Shown: positions 52,684-61,477, numbered from the stretch's first letter. The stretch: DNA of 64,000 nucleotides from Pseudoduganella guangdongensis (GCF_009857475.1 NZ_WWCJ01000009.1:186001-250000); one strand, 5' to 3'. Numbers and translations are program-made. The notes: generated by a model not told the origin, from the sequence alone.

Positions 52684-54214
52684 AGTCGAACAGCGTATTG
52701 TGGTCTACGCGCCGGTGGGCAAGGACGCCCGCCTGATCGAGGATGTGTTGCGCTACGCGCAGCTGGAATGTGAAATCTGCTCGGCCCTGCCCCAGGTGGT
52801 GCCGCAGCTGGGGCACGGCGCTGCCGCCTTGTTTGTCATTGAGGAGGCGTTCAATGCCGACTTCCTGGCCGAGCTGACAAGCTTCCTGTCCGGCCAGCCG
52901 GCCTGGTCCGACTTGCCGGTACTGGTGCTGAGCAAGCAGGGGCTCGATTCCTCGGCCGTGCGCACGGTTTTCGAGCAGGTCGGCAATGTGACCCTGCTCG
53001 AACGCCCGGTGCGGCGCGCCACCTTGCTCAGCGCGGCGTTGTCGGCGCGCCGGGCGCGCCAGCGCCAGTATCAAATGCGCGAAGTCGACCGGCGCAAGGA
53101 TGAATTCCTGGCCATCCTCGGCCACGAGCTGCGCAACCCGCTGGCGCCGATCCGCACCGCCATGGATGTGCTGAACACCATCCCCGACAGTTCGCCGCGC
53201 CTGCGCCACATCACCCAGGTGGTCGAGCGCCAGGTCAAGCACCTGACGCGCCTGGTCGATGATTTGCTCGACGTGGCGCGCATCACCAATGACAAGGTGG
53301 CGCTGAAATGCGAATGGGTCAGCCTGGACACGGTGCTGGAGCACGCGGTCGAGCTGTGCCGGCCGCAGCTGCTAGCCGGCGGCCAGCGGCTCGACGTGCG
53401 CCAGCCGCCGGGCAGCGTGCTGCTGTCCGGCGACCGCGCGCGCCTGGTGCAGAGCCTGGCCAATGTACTGGGCAACGCGATCAAATTTTCGCCGCCCGGC
53501 GCGCCGGTGGAATTGCGGGCCGAGGTCGATGGCGGCGATATCGTGCTGTCCGTGCGCGACCACGGCCCCGGCCTGGAGCCGGAAGCGCGCGCCCGCATCT
53601 TCGAATTGTTCGTGCAGGGCCAGGCCGGCCGCGTGCACGCCCTGGGTGGCCTGGGCATCGGCCTGAGCCTGGCGCAGCGCTTTACGCGCATGCATGGCGG
53701 CACGGTGCAGGTGCATAGCGGCGGCCAGGGCCAGGGCTGCGAGTTCGTGCTGCGCATGCCGATCGTGGTGGCGGATCGGCGCCGCCGGCCGCGCCCGGAA
53801 CGGCGCGCCGCTGCCGACGATGCCGAGGGCCCGCTGCGCGTGATGGTGGTGGACGACAATGTCGATGGCGCCGAAATGCTGCAGGTGATGCTGGAAATGG
53901 ACGGCTACCTGGTCGGCAAGGCGCATGACGGGCAGGGCGCGATCGCCCTGGCCGAGCGCTTCCATCCGCATGTGGCGCTGATGGATATCGGCCTGCCCGA
54001 CATGCAGGGCTATGAGGCGGCGCGCCGCATCCACGCGCTGCGCGCGGATGACGACACGGTGTTCATCGCCATGACCGGCTGGGGCCATGAGGAGGCGCGC
54101 CGCTTGGCGGCGGAGGCCGGCATCCAGCATTACCTGGTCAAGCCGGTCGACCTGAATATGCTGCGCCAGCAGTTGTCCGATATCCGCAGCCGCGTCGCGC
54201 CGCAGGCCGGCTAG
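52676..54214 (+). CDS. Hybrid histidine kinase with N-terminal pseudo-receiver, partner of KaiC-like ATPase
   Basis: The 512-residue soluble protein has an N-terminal receiver-like domain (residues ~1-125) that lacks the phosphorylatable Asp: the position reads ALFVIEEAF, so it is a pseudo-receiver. HisKA follows (ILGHELRNPLAPIRT, His ~146), then HATPase (VLGNAIKFS, DHGPGLE, GGLGIGLSLA) and a genuine C-terminal receiver (VVDDNVDG, LMDIGLPDMQG). The pseudo-receiver plus KaiC pairing recalls CikA/SasA input to KaiC in cyanobacteria, although the homology of this domain is only structural-style. Starts inside kaiC end; stop overlaps the convergent tautomerase gene by 4 bases. Confidence 0.9.
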   Translation: MDKVEQRIVVYAPVGKDARLIEDVLRYAQLECEICSALPQVVPQLGHGAAALFVIEEAFNADFLAELTSFLSGQPAWSDLPVLVLSKQGLDSSAVRTVFEQVGNVTLLERPVRRATLLSAALSARRARQRQYQMREVDRRKDEFLAILGHELRNPLAPIRTAMDVLNTIPDSSPRLRHITQVVERQVKHLTRLVDDLLDVARITNDKVALKCEWVSLDTVLEHAVELCRPQLLAGGQRLDVRQPPGSVLLSGDRARLVQSLANVLGNAIKFSPPGAPVELRAEVDGGDIVLSVRDHGPGLEPEARARIFELFVQGQAGRVHALGGLGIGLSLAQRFTRMHGGTVQVHSGGQGQGCEFVLRMPIVVADRRRRPRPERRAAADDAEGPLRVMVVDDNVDGAEMLQVMLEMDGYLVGKAHDGQGAIALAERFHPHVALMDIGLPDMQGYEAARRIHALRADDDTVFIAMTGWGHEEARRLAAEAGIQHYLVKPVDLNMLRQQLSDIRSRVAPQAG

Positions 54215-54432
54215 GCTTTCTGGGCCTGGGCGGCGGCCTGGGCGCGCAGGCTGGTCACGTTCTCATAGCCGATGCCCCAGTTGTCGGTCTCGACCTCGTC
54301 GATGATGACGAAGGTGGTGGCCGGATTCTTGTTCAGCACGCGCTGCAAGAGCTCGGTGGCGCCCTGGATCAGTGCCAGTTTCTGCTCGGCGGTGACGCCT
54401 TCCTTGGTGACGCGGAAATTTACGTACGGCAT
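54211..54432 (-). CDS. 4-oxalocrotonate tautomerase family protein
   Basis: The 73-residue protein begins MPYVNFRVTKEGVTAEQK; after Met removal the N-terminal proline is the catalytic base of the tautomerase superfamily. LIQGATELLQRVLNKNP and the following VIIDEVETDNWGIGYENV fit the family, which converts 2-hydroxymuconate-type enols or acts on halogenated acrylates. It is slightly longer than 4-OT (62 residues), with an Ala/Gln-rich tail. The MFS exporter gene upstream overlaps it by 13 bases and carries its AGGAG site, so the two are coupled and probably serve the same compound. Confidence 0.85.
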   Translation of the reverse strand: MPYVNFRVTKEGVTAEQKLALIQGATELLQRVLNKNPATTFVIIDEVETDNWGIGYENVTSLRAQAAAQAQKA

Positions 54433-55814
54433 GGTGTTTCTCCTTGGTTGAAAAATGGTTGGGCCACGCAGCGCCAGGCCAGCATGGCGGCCAGCAAGAG
54501 CAGGGCGCTCGACACCCCAAGCGCCAGCCGGGTGCCGTGCAGGGCCGCAGCGGCGCCGGGCGCGGCGAGCAGGGCGCCGAACAGCGCCACGCCCATGGCG
54601 CCGCCGGCCTGGCGCGCGGTGTTCAGGACCGCCGAGGCGGTGCCCGCCTGGCTGCGCTCGACGGCGGCCAGGATCGACGTGGTCATGGCGGGCACGGCCA
54701 GGCCCATGCCGCCCGGGATGAGCAGCAGTCCCGGCAGCATGTCGAGGAAGTCGGCTTCGCTGGAAATGCCGAAGATGCCCAGCAGGGCGTAGCCGGCGGC
54801 GCTCATCAGGCCGCCTACGATCATCGGCAGCCGCACGCCCCGGCGCGCCTGCAGCCAGCCGCTGGCGATATTGGAAAAGATGAAGGTGCCGGTGAGCGGC
54901 AGGAAGATCAGCCCGGCCTGCAGCGCCGGATAGCCGCGCAACTGCTGCAGGTAGATGCTGAAGACGAAGATCACGCCGTAGTAGGCAAAGTTGACCAGCA
55001 CGCCGAACAGCACCGCGCCGGAGAAGGCGCGCGCGGCGAACAGCCCGAGCGGCAGCATGGGTGCGGCGGCGCGGCGCTGGCGCCGGATGAAGAGGGCGCC
55101 CGCCGCCAGGGCCGCCAGCAGCGCGCCCTGCAGCAGCGGGCTACCCAGGCCGAGCGCGTTGGCTTCGATCACGGCGCCGACCAAAGCGGTCAGGGCCACG
55201 ATGGCCAGCAGCTGGCTTGGAAGATCGATGCCGCGCGCCTGCGGCTTGGCGCGCACGGCGGGAACGGCGCGCACGGTCAGCCAGAAACCCAGCAGGCAGA
55301 GCGGGAGATTGACCCAGAAGATGGCGCGCCAGCCCGCCACGCTCATCAGCAAGCCGCCCAGCACCGGCCCGGCCGCGATCGACACGCCGCCGGCCGCCGT
55401 CCACCAGGCGATGGCCTGGGCCAGGCGGGCCCGGTCATCGGCATAGCTCGCGTTCAGGATGGCCAGCGAGCTCGGCACCATGAAGGCCGCGCCCACGCCC
55501 TGCGCCGCGCGGGCCAGGTTGAGCGCAAGCGTCCCGGGCGCCAGCGCGCAGGCCAGCGACGCCAGCGTGAACAGGGCAATGCCGGCGAGGAAGACGCGGC
55601 GCGCCCCCAAGCGGTCGCCCAGCACACCCGCCGACAGCAGGAAGACCGCGAAGCCCAGGGTGTACGCATCCACCACCCACTGCAGCGCCCCCACGCCGGC
55701 GCCCAGCTCGCGCCCGATGGCGGGCAGCGCCACGTTGACGATGGTCACGTCGAGCTGGACGATGATAAAGGCGAAACTGGCGGCAAGCAGGATGGCGGGT
55801 GATGGTCGGTGCAT
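54420..55814 (-). CDS. MFS drug exporter, DHA2 (EmrB/QacA) family
   Basis: The 464-residue protein has 14 predicted membrane helices and DHA2 signatures: LDVTIVNVALPAIGRELG (motif D1) at residues ~21-38, GDRLGARRVFLAG (motif A) and ARAAQGVGAAFMVPSSLAIL (motif B). It would expel a hydrophobic or acidic compound with proton antiport. It is divergent from a LysR gene and overlaps the tautomerase gene, forming a two-gene operon. Confidence 0.9.
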   Translation of the reverse strand: MHRPSPAILLAASFAFIIVQLDVTIVNVALPAIGRELGAGVGALQWVVDAYTLGFAVFLLSAGVLGDRLGARRVFLAGIALFTLASLACALAPGTLALNLARAAQGVGAAFMVPSSLAILNASYADDRARLAQAIAWWTAAGGVSIAAGPVLGGLLMSVAGWRAIFWVNLPLCLLGFWLTVRAVPAVRAKPQARGIDLPSQLLAIVALTALVGAVIEANALGLGSPLLQGALLAALAAGALFIRRQRRAAAPMLPLGLFAARAFSGAVLFGVLVNFAYYGVIFVFSIYLQQLRGYPALQAGLIFLPLTGTFIFSNIASGWLQARRGVRLPMIVGGLMSAAGYALLGIFGISSEADFLDMLPGLLLIPGGMGLAVPAMTTSILAAVERSQAGTASAVLNTARQAGGAMGVALFGALLAAPGAAAALHGTRLALGVSSALLLLAAMLAWRCVAQPFFNQGETPCRT

Positions 55815-55907
55815 GGCAAAGCTCCTCGTTTGCCTGAACTATAGACTGCTTCCCGTATCAATAAAAATGAATAATAATGAAGCGATCAATCTCTCCTGGA
55901 GAATCGA
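55815..55907. promoter_or_regulatory. Divergent promoter region between MFS exporter and LysR gene
   Basis: The 93-base gap is AT-rich in its centre (ATCAATAAAAATGAATAATA), with a possible LysR-type T-N11-A box within ATCAATAAAAATGAAT, and a CCTGGAGAA Shine-Dalgarno site just before the LysR ATG. Standard geometry for a LysR regulator controlling a divergent exporter operon. Confidence 0.5.
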
Positions 55908-56762
55908 ATGGAACTCTCATCGCTGCGCATTTTCAAGACCGTGGCCGAAGAAGGCAGCGTGACCCTGGCCGCCGCCCGCCTGCACCGGGTGCAGTCGAAC
56001 GTCTCGGCCCGCCTGACCCAGCTGGAGGAATCGCTCGGCGTGACCCTGTTTCACCGCGCGGGGCGGCGCCTGCTGATCACGCCGGAAGGCACGCGCCTGC
56101 TGGAATACGCCGACCGCCTGCTGCGGCTGGCGGACGAGGCGCAGATGGCGCTGCGCGGCGAGCAGGAACCGTCCGGCCAGTTGCGCATCGGCTCGATGGA
56201 AACCACCGCCGCCGCCCGCCTGCCGCGCGTGCTGGGCGCCTTCCACCGCCAATACCCGCAAGTGGACCTGGTGCTGGAGACCGGCCCCACCGACCACTTG
56301 GTGCAAGCCGTGCTGAACCACAAAGTGGATTTGGCGCTGGTGGCGGCGCCGATCGAACGCCCCGAGCTGGCGCAGGTGCCCGTGTTTGTGGAAGAGTTGG
56401 TGCTGCTGACCGACGCCCTGCAAGGCCCGGTGCAGGAACCGGCCGACGTGGCGCGCCGCACCCTGCTTGGGTTCCGCAGCGGCTGCTCCTACCGTCGCCG
56501 CCTCGAATGGTGGTTTGCCGACGCCGGCATCACCCCCACCCGTATCGCCGAGTTCGGTACGTTCGAAGCGATTATCGGCTGCGTCGCCGCCGGCATGGGG
56601 GTCGCCATGATGCCGCGCGAAGTGCTCAAGCAGCGCAGTCTGGGCCGCACCGTGCAATGCCACGACCTGCCCCCCGAAGTGGCCGCAGTCGAAACCCTGC
56701 TGGTCTGGCGCCGTGACATCCCGCACCACCCCGCGCGCGACGCCTTCGCCGCCAGCTTTTAA
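55908..56762 (+). CDS. LysR family transcriptional regulator (divergent from MFS exporter)
   Basis: The 284-residue protein has the N-terminal winged helix (residues ~3-62; LRIFKTVAEEGSVTLAAARLHRVQSNVSARLTQLEE) and a LysR effector-binding domain (LRIGSMETTAAARLPRVLGAFHRQYPQ ... FGTFEAIIGCVAAGMGVAMMPREV). It most likely regulates the divergent exporter-tautomerase operon in response to the exported compound. The stop codon is followed nine bases later by a REP-like long hairpin that separates it from the convergent icd gene. Confidence 0.92.
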   Translation: MELSSLRIFKTVAEEGSVTLAAARLHRVQSNVSARLTQLEESLGVTLFHRAGRRLLITPEGTRLLEYADRLLRLADEAQMALRGEQEPSGQLRIGSMETTAAARLPRVLGAFHRQYPQVDLVLETGPTDHLVQAVLNHKVDLALVAAPIERPELAQVPVFVEELVLLTDALQGPVQEPADVARRTLLGFRSGCSYRRRLEWWFADAGITPTRIAEFGTFEAIIGCVAAGMGVAMMPREVLKQRSLGRTVQCHDLPPEVAAVETLLVWRRDIPHHPARDAFAASF

Positions 56763-56770
56763 AAGAAAAA

Positions 56771-56851
56771 CCGGTGCCAGGTCTGTCATTCGGACACGGG
56801 CTCTGCCGCAAGGCGGCAGAGCCCGTGTCCGAATGTCAGACCTGGCACCGG
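56771..56851. repeat. REP-like long hairpin, 39-bp arms with 3-base loop
   Basis: The arms 56771-56809 and 56813-56851 are inverted copies with a single mismatch, joined by AAG. The outer part contains GCCAGGTCTGTCATTCGGAC, the same core motif as the pair at 28207-28353. It lies between the convergent LysR and icd genes, where it can stop transcription from both sides and stabilise icd mRNA. Together with the other locus this defines a dispersed repeat family. Confidence 0.85.
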
Positions 56852-56859
56852 GGCGGGAA

Positions 56860-59088
56860 TTACAGCGAAGCCAGCACGCTGTTGAAGGTGGCGCTTGGGC
56901 GCATCACGGCGGAGGTCTTGGCGGCGTCCGGCTTGTAGTAGCCGCCGATGTCCATGGCCTTGCCTTGCACCGAGTTCAGCTCTTCCACGATCTTCGCTTC
57001 GTTCTCGCTCAGGGCTTTGGCCACCGGGGTGAACTTGGCCTTCAGCTCGGCGTCGTCGTTCTGCGCTGCCAGGGCCTGGGCCCAGTACATCGACAGGTAG
57101 AAGTGCGAACCACGGTTGTCCAGCTCGCCGGTGCGGGTCGATGGCGACTTGTTGTTGTCCAGCAGCTTGCCGGTGGCTTCGTCCAGGGTCTTGGCCAGGA
57201 TCTTGGCTTTGGCGTTGCCGGACTTGATGCCCAGTTCTTCGAACGACACGGCCAGGGCCAGGAATTCGCCCAGCGAGTCCCAGCGCAGGTGGTTTTCTTC
57301 CACCAGCTGCTTGACGTGCTTCGGTGCCGAGCCGCCGGCGCCGGTTTCGTACATGCCGCCGCCCGCCATCAGCGGAACGATGGACAGCATCTTGGCCGAG
57401 GTGCCCAGTTCCAGGATCGGGAACAGGTCGGTCAGGTAGTCGCGCAGGATGTTGCCGGTCACCGAGATGGTGTCCAGGCCGCGCGAGACGCGCTCCAGGG
57501 TGTAGCGCATGGCGCGGGTCTGCGACATGATCTGGATGTCGAGGCCGGTCAGGTCGTGCTCTTTCAGGTACACCTGCACCTTCTTGATCACTTCCGCTTC
57601 GTGCGGACGGTAGGTGTCGAGCCAGAACACGGCCGGCATGCCGGAGTTGCGGGCGCGGTTGACGGCCAGCTTGACCCAGTCACGGATCGGCGCGTCTTTC
57701 ACCTGGCACATGCGCCAGATGTCGCCTTCTTCCACGTTCTGGGTCAGCAGCACTTCGCCGGTGGCCAGGTCGGTGATGTTGGCGATGCCGGCTTCCGGCA
57801 CTTCAAAGGTTTTGTCGTGCGAGCCGTATTCTTCTGCTTGCTGCGCCATCAGGCCCACGTTCGGCACGGTGCCCATGGTCTTCGGATCGAAGTTGCCATG
57901 CCATTTGCAGAAGTTGATCATCTCCTGGTAAATGCGGGCGAAGGTCGATTCAGGCATGACTGCCTTGACGTCGGCGGTGCGGCCGTCGGCGCCCCACATC
58001 TTGCCGCCAATACGGATCATGGCCGGCATCGAGGCGTCGACGATCACGTCGTTTGGCGAGTGGAAGTTGGTGATGCCTTTGGCCGAATCGACCATGGCCA
58101 GCTTCGGACGGTTTTCCAGGCAGGCGTGCAGGTCTTTCAGGACTTCGTCCTTTTGCGACGCTGGCAGCTTTTCAATCTTCTCGTACAGGTTGGCCATGCC
58201 GTTGTTGACGTTTACGCCCAGTTCTTCGAACAGCTTGGCGTGCTTCTCGAACGCCTGCTTGTAGAAGATGCGCACGCAGTGGCCGAACACGATCGGGTGC
58301 GAGACCTTCATCATGGTCGCTTTCACGTGCAGCGAGAACATCACGCCGGTTTTGTAGGCGTCGTCGATTTCTTTTTCGTAGAACTCGAGCAGGGCTTTCT
58401 TCGACATGAACATGGAGTCGATGATTTCGCCCGCTTGCAGCGCGACCTTCGGTTTCAGGACGATGGTTTTGCCGGACTTGGTCAGCAGTTCCATCTTCAC
58501 TTCACGCGCTTTGTCCAGGGTCATGGATTTTTCGCCGTGGTAGAAATCGCCGCCATGCATGTGCGACACGTGGGTACGCGAAGCCTGGCTCCATTCGCCC
58601 ATCGAGTGCGGGTTCTTGCGTGCGTATTCCTTCACTGCCTTCGGCGCGCGGCGGTCGGAGTTGCCTTCGCGCAGGACCGGGTTCACGGCGGAGCCGATGC
58701 ACTTGCCGTAGCGGGCTTTCAGTGCTTTTTCTTCTTCGGTCTTGGCATCTTCCGGATAGTCCGGCAGCTTGTAGCCGGCGGCCTGCAGTTCGCGGATGCA
58801 GGCGATCAGCTGGGAGACCGAGGCCGAGATGTTCGGCAGCTTGATGATGTTGGTGTCCGGGTTCTGGGTCAGTGCGCCCAGGGTGGCCAGGTTGTCAGGG
58901 ACTTTCTGTTCGTCGGTCAGGCATTCCGGGAAGGCTGCCAGCACGCGGGCGGCGACAGAAATATCGCTGGTGACGACGTCAACGCCTGCAGGTGCCGCGA
59001 ATTTTTGCACGATCGGCAGCAGGGAGTAGGTCGCCAGCAGAGGCGCCTCGTCGGTCAGGGTGTAAATGATTTTGGACTTTTCAGACAT
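56860..59088 (-). CDS. icd: NADP-dependent isocitrate dehydrogenase, monomeric type
   Basis: The 742-residue protein matches the monomeric IDH-II family over its full length: N-terminal [26 protein letters not shown], substrate-site [32 protein letters not shown], and late [29 protein letters not shown]. It oxidises isocitrate to 2-oxoglutarate in the citric acid cycle, producing NADPH; unrelated in sequence to the common dimeric enzyme. GAGGGA precedes the ATG. Its leader contains a 16-bp palindrome and a hairpin. Confidence 0.96.
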   Translation of the reverse strand: MSEKSKIIYTLTDEAPLLATYSLLPIVQKFAAPAGVDVVTSDISVAARVLAAFPECLTDEQKVPDNLATLGALTQNPDTNIIKLPNISASVSQLIACIRELQAAGYKLPDYPEDAKTEEEKALKARYGKCIGSAVNPVLREGNSDRRAPKAVKEYARKNPHSMGEWSQASRTHVSHMHGGDFYHGEKSMTLDKAREVKMELLTKSGKTIVLKPKVALQAGEIIDSMFMSKKALLEFYEKEIDDAYKTGVMFSLHVKATMMKVSHPIVFGHCVRIFYKQAFEKHAKLFEELGVNVNNGMANLYEKIEKLPASQKDEVLKDLHACLENRPKLAMVDSAKGITNFHSPNDVIVDASMPAMIRIGGKMWGADGRTADVKAVMPESTFARIYQEMINFCKWHGNFDPKTMGTVPNVGLMAQQAEEYGSHDKTFEVPEAGIANITDLATGEVLLTQNVEEGDIWRMCQVKDAPIRDWVKLAVNRARNSGMPAVFWLDTYRPHEAEVIKKVQVYLKEHDLTGLDIQIMSQTRAMRYTLERVSRGLDTISVTGNILRDYLTDLFPILELGTSAKMLSIVPLMAGGGMYETGAGGSAPKHVKQLVEENHLRWDSLGEFLALAVSFEELGIKSGNAKAKILAKTLDEATGKLLDNNKSPSTRTGELDNRGSHFYLSMYWAQALAAQNDDAELKAKFTPVAKALSENEAKIVEELNSVQGKAMDIGGYYKPDAAKTSAVMRPSATFNSVLASL

Positions 59089-59249
59089 ATTGATTCCCTC
59101 AAATGCGGATGATGTCCGCTTGGTATTCTTCCTGAGCGCGCCGGGTTCCGGCGCGCTGCGGGCGGGTGGCAGGTAGGCGATCGCCTACGGGCTAAGTCGC
59201 ATATTGTACTGCAACAGATGCATAACGGAATGGTCGATTCGGCAGCATT
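59089..59249 (-). promoter_or_regulatory. icd promoter and structured leader
   Basis: On the minus strand TTCCGT (59225-59230) and TACAAT (59203-59208), 16 bases apart, form a plausible promoter. Between it and the icd ATG are a perfect palindrome GTAGGCGATCGCCTAC (59173-59188) and a hairpin AGCGCGCCGG-GTT-CCGGCGCGCT (59135-59157). Both would lie in the 5' untranslated region. Confidence 0.45.
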
Positions 59250-59765
59250 TCATGCTGCACTGCACTTGCGAACCGTGTCCCAGGTACGGGTCGTGATCTC
59301 TTTGCCAAAAGTTTTTTCGATCAGGCGCATGAAGGCGGGGCCGTCGGCGTGGGGCGCGTATTCTGAGAAGATATCGTGGCCGACGATCCCGAGCAGGCAG
59401 GCCCCGTCCTGCGACTGCGGCAGCGGCGCCTTGGGCTGCGGCGTGCTGCGCATGAAGCTGACCACGCGCTTGGGCAGGCCGCTGGCGCCGAGGGCGGGGT
59501 AGGGGTCGTTGGCCAGCAGCGCCTGCAGGTGCTGCTGGGAGCGCACGATGGTCATGAAACTGCGGCCGAGCGCCTGTTCCATGGCGGCTTCGCATTTGCG
59601 TTCGATGCTGGCTTCGGGGGCTTTGCGGGTGTCGAAGGCGACATTGCCGCTTGATAGGAGGGTCTTAACGTTGGAAAATCCAGCACTTTCGAGGGCGGCT
59701 TTCAGTTCCGGCATTTTGCAGTTCATGGGGCTGACTCCGCGCAGCAGGGCGACATAGCGAGGCAT
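59250..59765 (-). CDS. DUF1697 family protein
   Basis: The 171-residue protein begins YVALLRGVSPMNCKMPELKAALESAGFSNVKTLLSSGNVAFD, the diagnostic start of DUF1697 proteins, which form a small alpha/beta fold of unknown function common in bacteria. No catalytic motif can be named. Its start codon is separated by a single base from the start of the divergent ferredoxin gene, so each leader lies in the other's coding sequence. No good Shine-Dalgarno sequence is visible. Confidence 0.85.
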   Translation of the reverse strand: MPRYVALLRGVSPMNCKMPELKAALESAGFSNVKTLLSSGNVAFDTRKAPEASIERKCEAAMEQALGRSFMTIVRSQQHLQALLANDPYPALGASGLPKRVVSFMRSTPQPKAPLPQSQDGACLLGIVGHDIFSEYAPHADGPAFMRLIEKTFGKEITTRTWDTVRKCSAA

Positions 59766-59766
59766 T

Positions 59767-60051
59767 GTGTTTCAGATAAGAGTTGAGCCGAAGGGATTAT
59801 CCTTCGAAACAGACGGCGAAGCCAGCCTGCTGGACGCTGCGGCGCGGGGCGGGGTGGTGTTGCCCAGTTCTTGCCGCAATGGCACCTGCCGCACCTGCGT
59901 CTGCCGGGTGCACAGCGGCAGCGCACGCCACCTGATCGAGTGGCCGGGCCTGAGCCTGGATGAGAAGCGCGAGGGTTATATATTGCCGTGCGTGGCGGTG
60001 GCGACATCGGACCTGGTGCTGGAGGCGCCCGCCGCCCGCCGCAGCGGGTGA
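59767..60051 (+). CDS. 2Fe-2S ferredoxin, plant/adrenodoxin-like fold
   Basis: The 94-residue protein has the plant-type iron-sulfur binding pattern CRNGTCRTCVCRV with the fourth Cys in YILPCVAVA. It is a small soluble electron carrier, the partner of an oxygenase or reductase not identified here. It starts at a GTG, with GAGG five bases upstream; no ATG is available. Divergent from DUF1697 with one base between the start codons. Confidence 0.88.
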   Translation: MFQIRVEPKGLSFETDGEASLLDAAARGGVVLPSSCRNGTCRTCVCRVHSGSARHLIEWPGLSLDEKREGYILPCVAVATSDLVLEAPAARRSG

Positions 60052-60072
60052 AATTGCGTAAAATTGCTGCCC

Positions 60073-60534
60073 ATGGCATACCACCTGACAATACTGCGCA
60101 GCGCCAACAGCCTGCAACAGCCCATTTCCCGCAGCGAGGCGCTGGCCGGCGCGCGCCAAACCGCTGGCTGGCGCGTGACTGGCGAAGCTGAAGTCACTTT
60201 CTCCGATGGGCGCGGCAGCTGCACGCTGTGGCATAGCGATGGCGAATTGTGGACCCGCCTGGACGAGCCGTGGGTGATCGAGCCCATGCTGGCGCTGGCC
60301 CGGGCGCTGAATGCGCGCGTGCGCGGGGATGAGTTCGAGACGTATTCGTCGCCGCAGGAGAGTTATGCGCATCCGGACGACAAGCGCCTGGCGCAGGTGG
60401 CGCGGGCCGATTCCGCCCAGTTGCTGGCCCAGCACATGGCCGAGCAGAGGCGCATCCGGAATGGCATTTTCGCCTTCTTTGCGGTGCTCGGCGTGCTGGG
60501 GTTTCTGATCGGAAAGTGGTTCGAGGGCCGCTAA
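60073..60534 (+). CDS. Hypothetical protein with C-terminal membrane anchor
   Basis: The 153-residue protein has a soluble N-terminal part (residues 1-128; LHSDGELWTRLDEPWVIEPMLALA is compact and globular) and a single C-terminal hydrophobic helix (GIFAFFAVLGVLGFLIGKWF, ~131-150), so it looks tail-anchored. I recognise no domain. It starts 21 bases after the ferredoxin gene and may be co-transcribed with it. The ATG at 60073 is chosen over one three codons upstream. Confidence 0.72.
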   Translation: MAYHLTILRSANSLQQPISRSEALAGARQTAGWRVTGEAEVTFSDGRGSCTLWHSDGELWTRLDEPWVIEPMLALARALNARVRGDEFETYSSPQESYAHPDDKRLAQVARADSAQLLAQHMAEQRRIRNGIFAFFAVLGVLGFLIGKWFEGR

Positions 60535-60616
60535 GTTTACGACAAACTCTTAAAGGGGTTTCTCAATTCCCCCGGCTATTGCTATAGTAACCCTATTGCA
60601 ATACAAAGACTTTACC

Positions 60617-61228
60617 ATGGCGACACGTCGAGACTTCCTACATACCCTGGCGGGCACCGCGTTGGCGGGGCTGCCGCTGATCGGCCGCACGGCGCAAGAG
60701 CCGGAGCCGCCCCCCGATATTTTCGACGCCCAGATGCTCGACCTCGACTTTTGGGTGAAACCACGCACCATCAGCGTGATCCGTCCGCAAAGTGGCGAAA
60801 AGGCCCGGCTGACGTACTGGAAGGATGGCGAGATCATTGATGCCGCCTACCAGGAACTGTGCCATTTGCTGCGCGATGTGAATGGCAAGGAGACGGCGGC
60901 GATTGATCCCAAGCTGTTTGAGACCTTGTGGGGCGCGCAGGCGTTTGTGCAGCGCTTCGGCATCGAGAGCCCGGTGGAGATTTTGTCGGGCTACCGCACG
61001 CCGGCGTCGAACAAGCGGCTGATCGAGCAGGGCATTCCGGCGGCGCGCCAGTCGCTGCATATGACCGGGCGCGCGGCGGATATCCGGATTCCCAACCTGA
61101 ATGCGGAGGTGCTGGGCAGCCTGGTGCGCAGCTTCAGGCAGGGCGGGGTGGGCTTCTACTACCGCCAGGGGCCGCGCGGGGGGTGGATTCACGCGGATAC
61201 CGGCTTGCAGCGGACTTGGAAGGGGTAA
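60617..61228 (+). CDS. DUF882 (YcbK-like) peptidase, twin-arginine-type signal
   Basis: The 203-residue protein begins MATRRDFLHTLAGTALAG, a twin-arginine-like signal, and carries the DUF882/peptidase M15 fold: SGYRTPASNKRL, QSLHMTGRAADIRIP (His and Asp zinc ligands) and GGWIHADTG (last His). Homologue YcbK is a murein-related endopeptidase candidate, and neighbours in other genomes often include L,D-transpeptidases. It would act in the periplasm on peptidoglycan cross-links. An upstream start is excluded by the signal sequence. Confidence 0.85.
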   Translation: MATRRDFLHTLAGTALAGLPLIGRTAQEPEPPPDIFDAQMLDLDFWVKPRTISVIRPQSGEKARLTYWKDGEIIDAAYQELCHLLRDVNGKETAAIDPKLFETLWGAQAFVQRFGIESPVEILSGYRTPASNKRLIEQGIPAARQSLHMTGRAADIRIPNLNAEVLGSLVRSFRQGGVGFYYRQGPRGGWIHADTGLQRTWKG

Positions 61229-61281
61229 AACCGGAAAACCGGGGGGGCGGCCCGTAGGGGCGTACCCTGGTCTTCCGGTTT
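61228..61281. terminator. Bidirectional terminator-like inverted repeat
   Basis: AAACCGGAA (61228-61236) and TTCCGGTTT (61273-61281) form a perfect 9-bp inverted repeat with a GC-rich 36-base interval between the converging DUF882 and DUF3460 genes. The long loop makes it a weak terminator candidate. Confidence 0.4.
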
Positions 61282-61291
61282 GCGCGCACTT

Positions 61292-61477
61292 CTAGTGGTA
61301 GTAGTAGGCCGGCGTCGGCACCGCATCAGTGCGCGCCACCCGCTCTGCTTCCAGGTCCACCTTGTGATCCCACCAGATATTCCACCCCTTGCGCTGGTCT
61401 TCCACCAGTTCCGGATGCTCCCGCAGCAGTTCGCCGAAGAAGCACTCAAACTCAGATACATATTCGTTTACTTTCAT
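61292..61477 (-). CDS. DUF3460 family protein
   Basis: The 61-residue protein MKVNEYVSEFECFFGELL ... WWDHKVDLEAERVAR ... TPAYYYH has the family pattern: a helical N-terminus, the WxWD-type motif and a C-terminal Tyr-rich end. DUF3460 proteins are small, mostly betaproteobacterial, function unknown. GGGAGG five bases before the ATG at 61477 fixes the start against a longer frame. Confidence 0.82.
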   Translation of the reverse strand: MKVNEYVSEFECFFGELLREHPELVEDQRKGWNIWWDHKVDLEAERVARTDAVPTPAYYYH

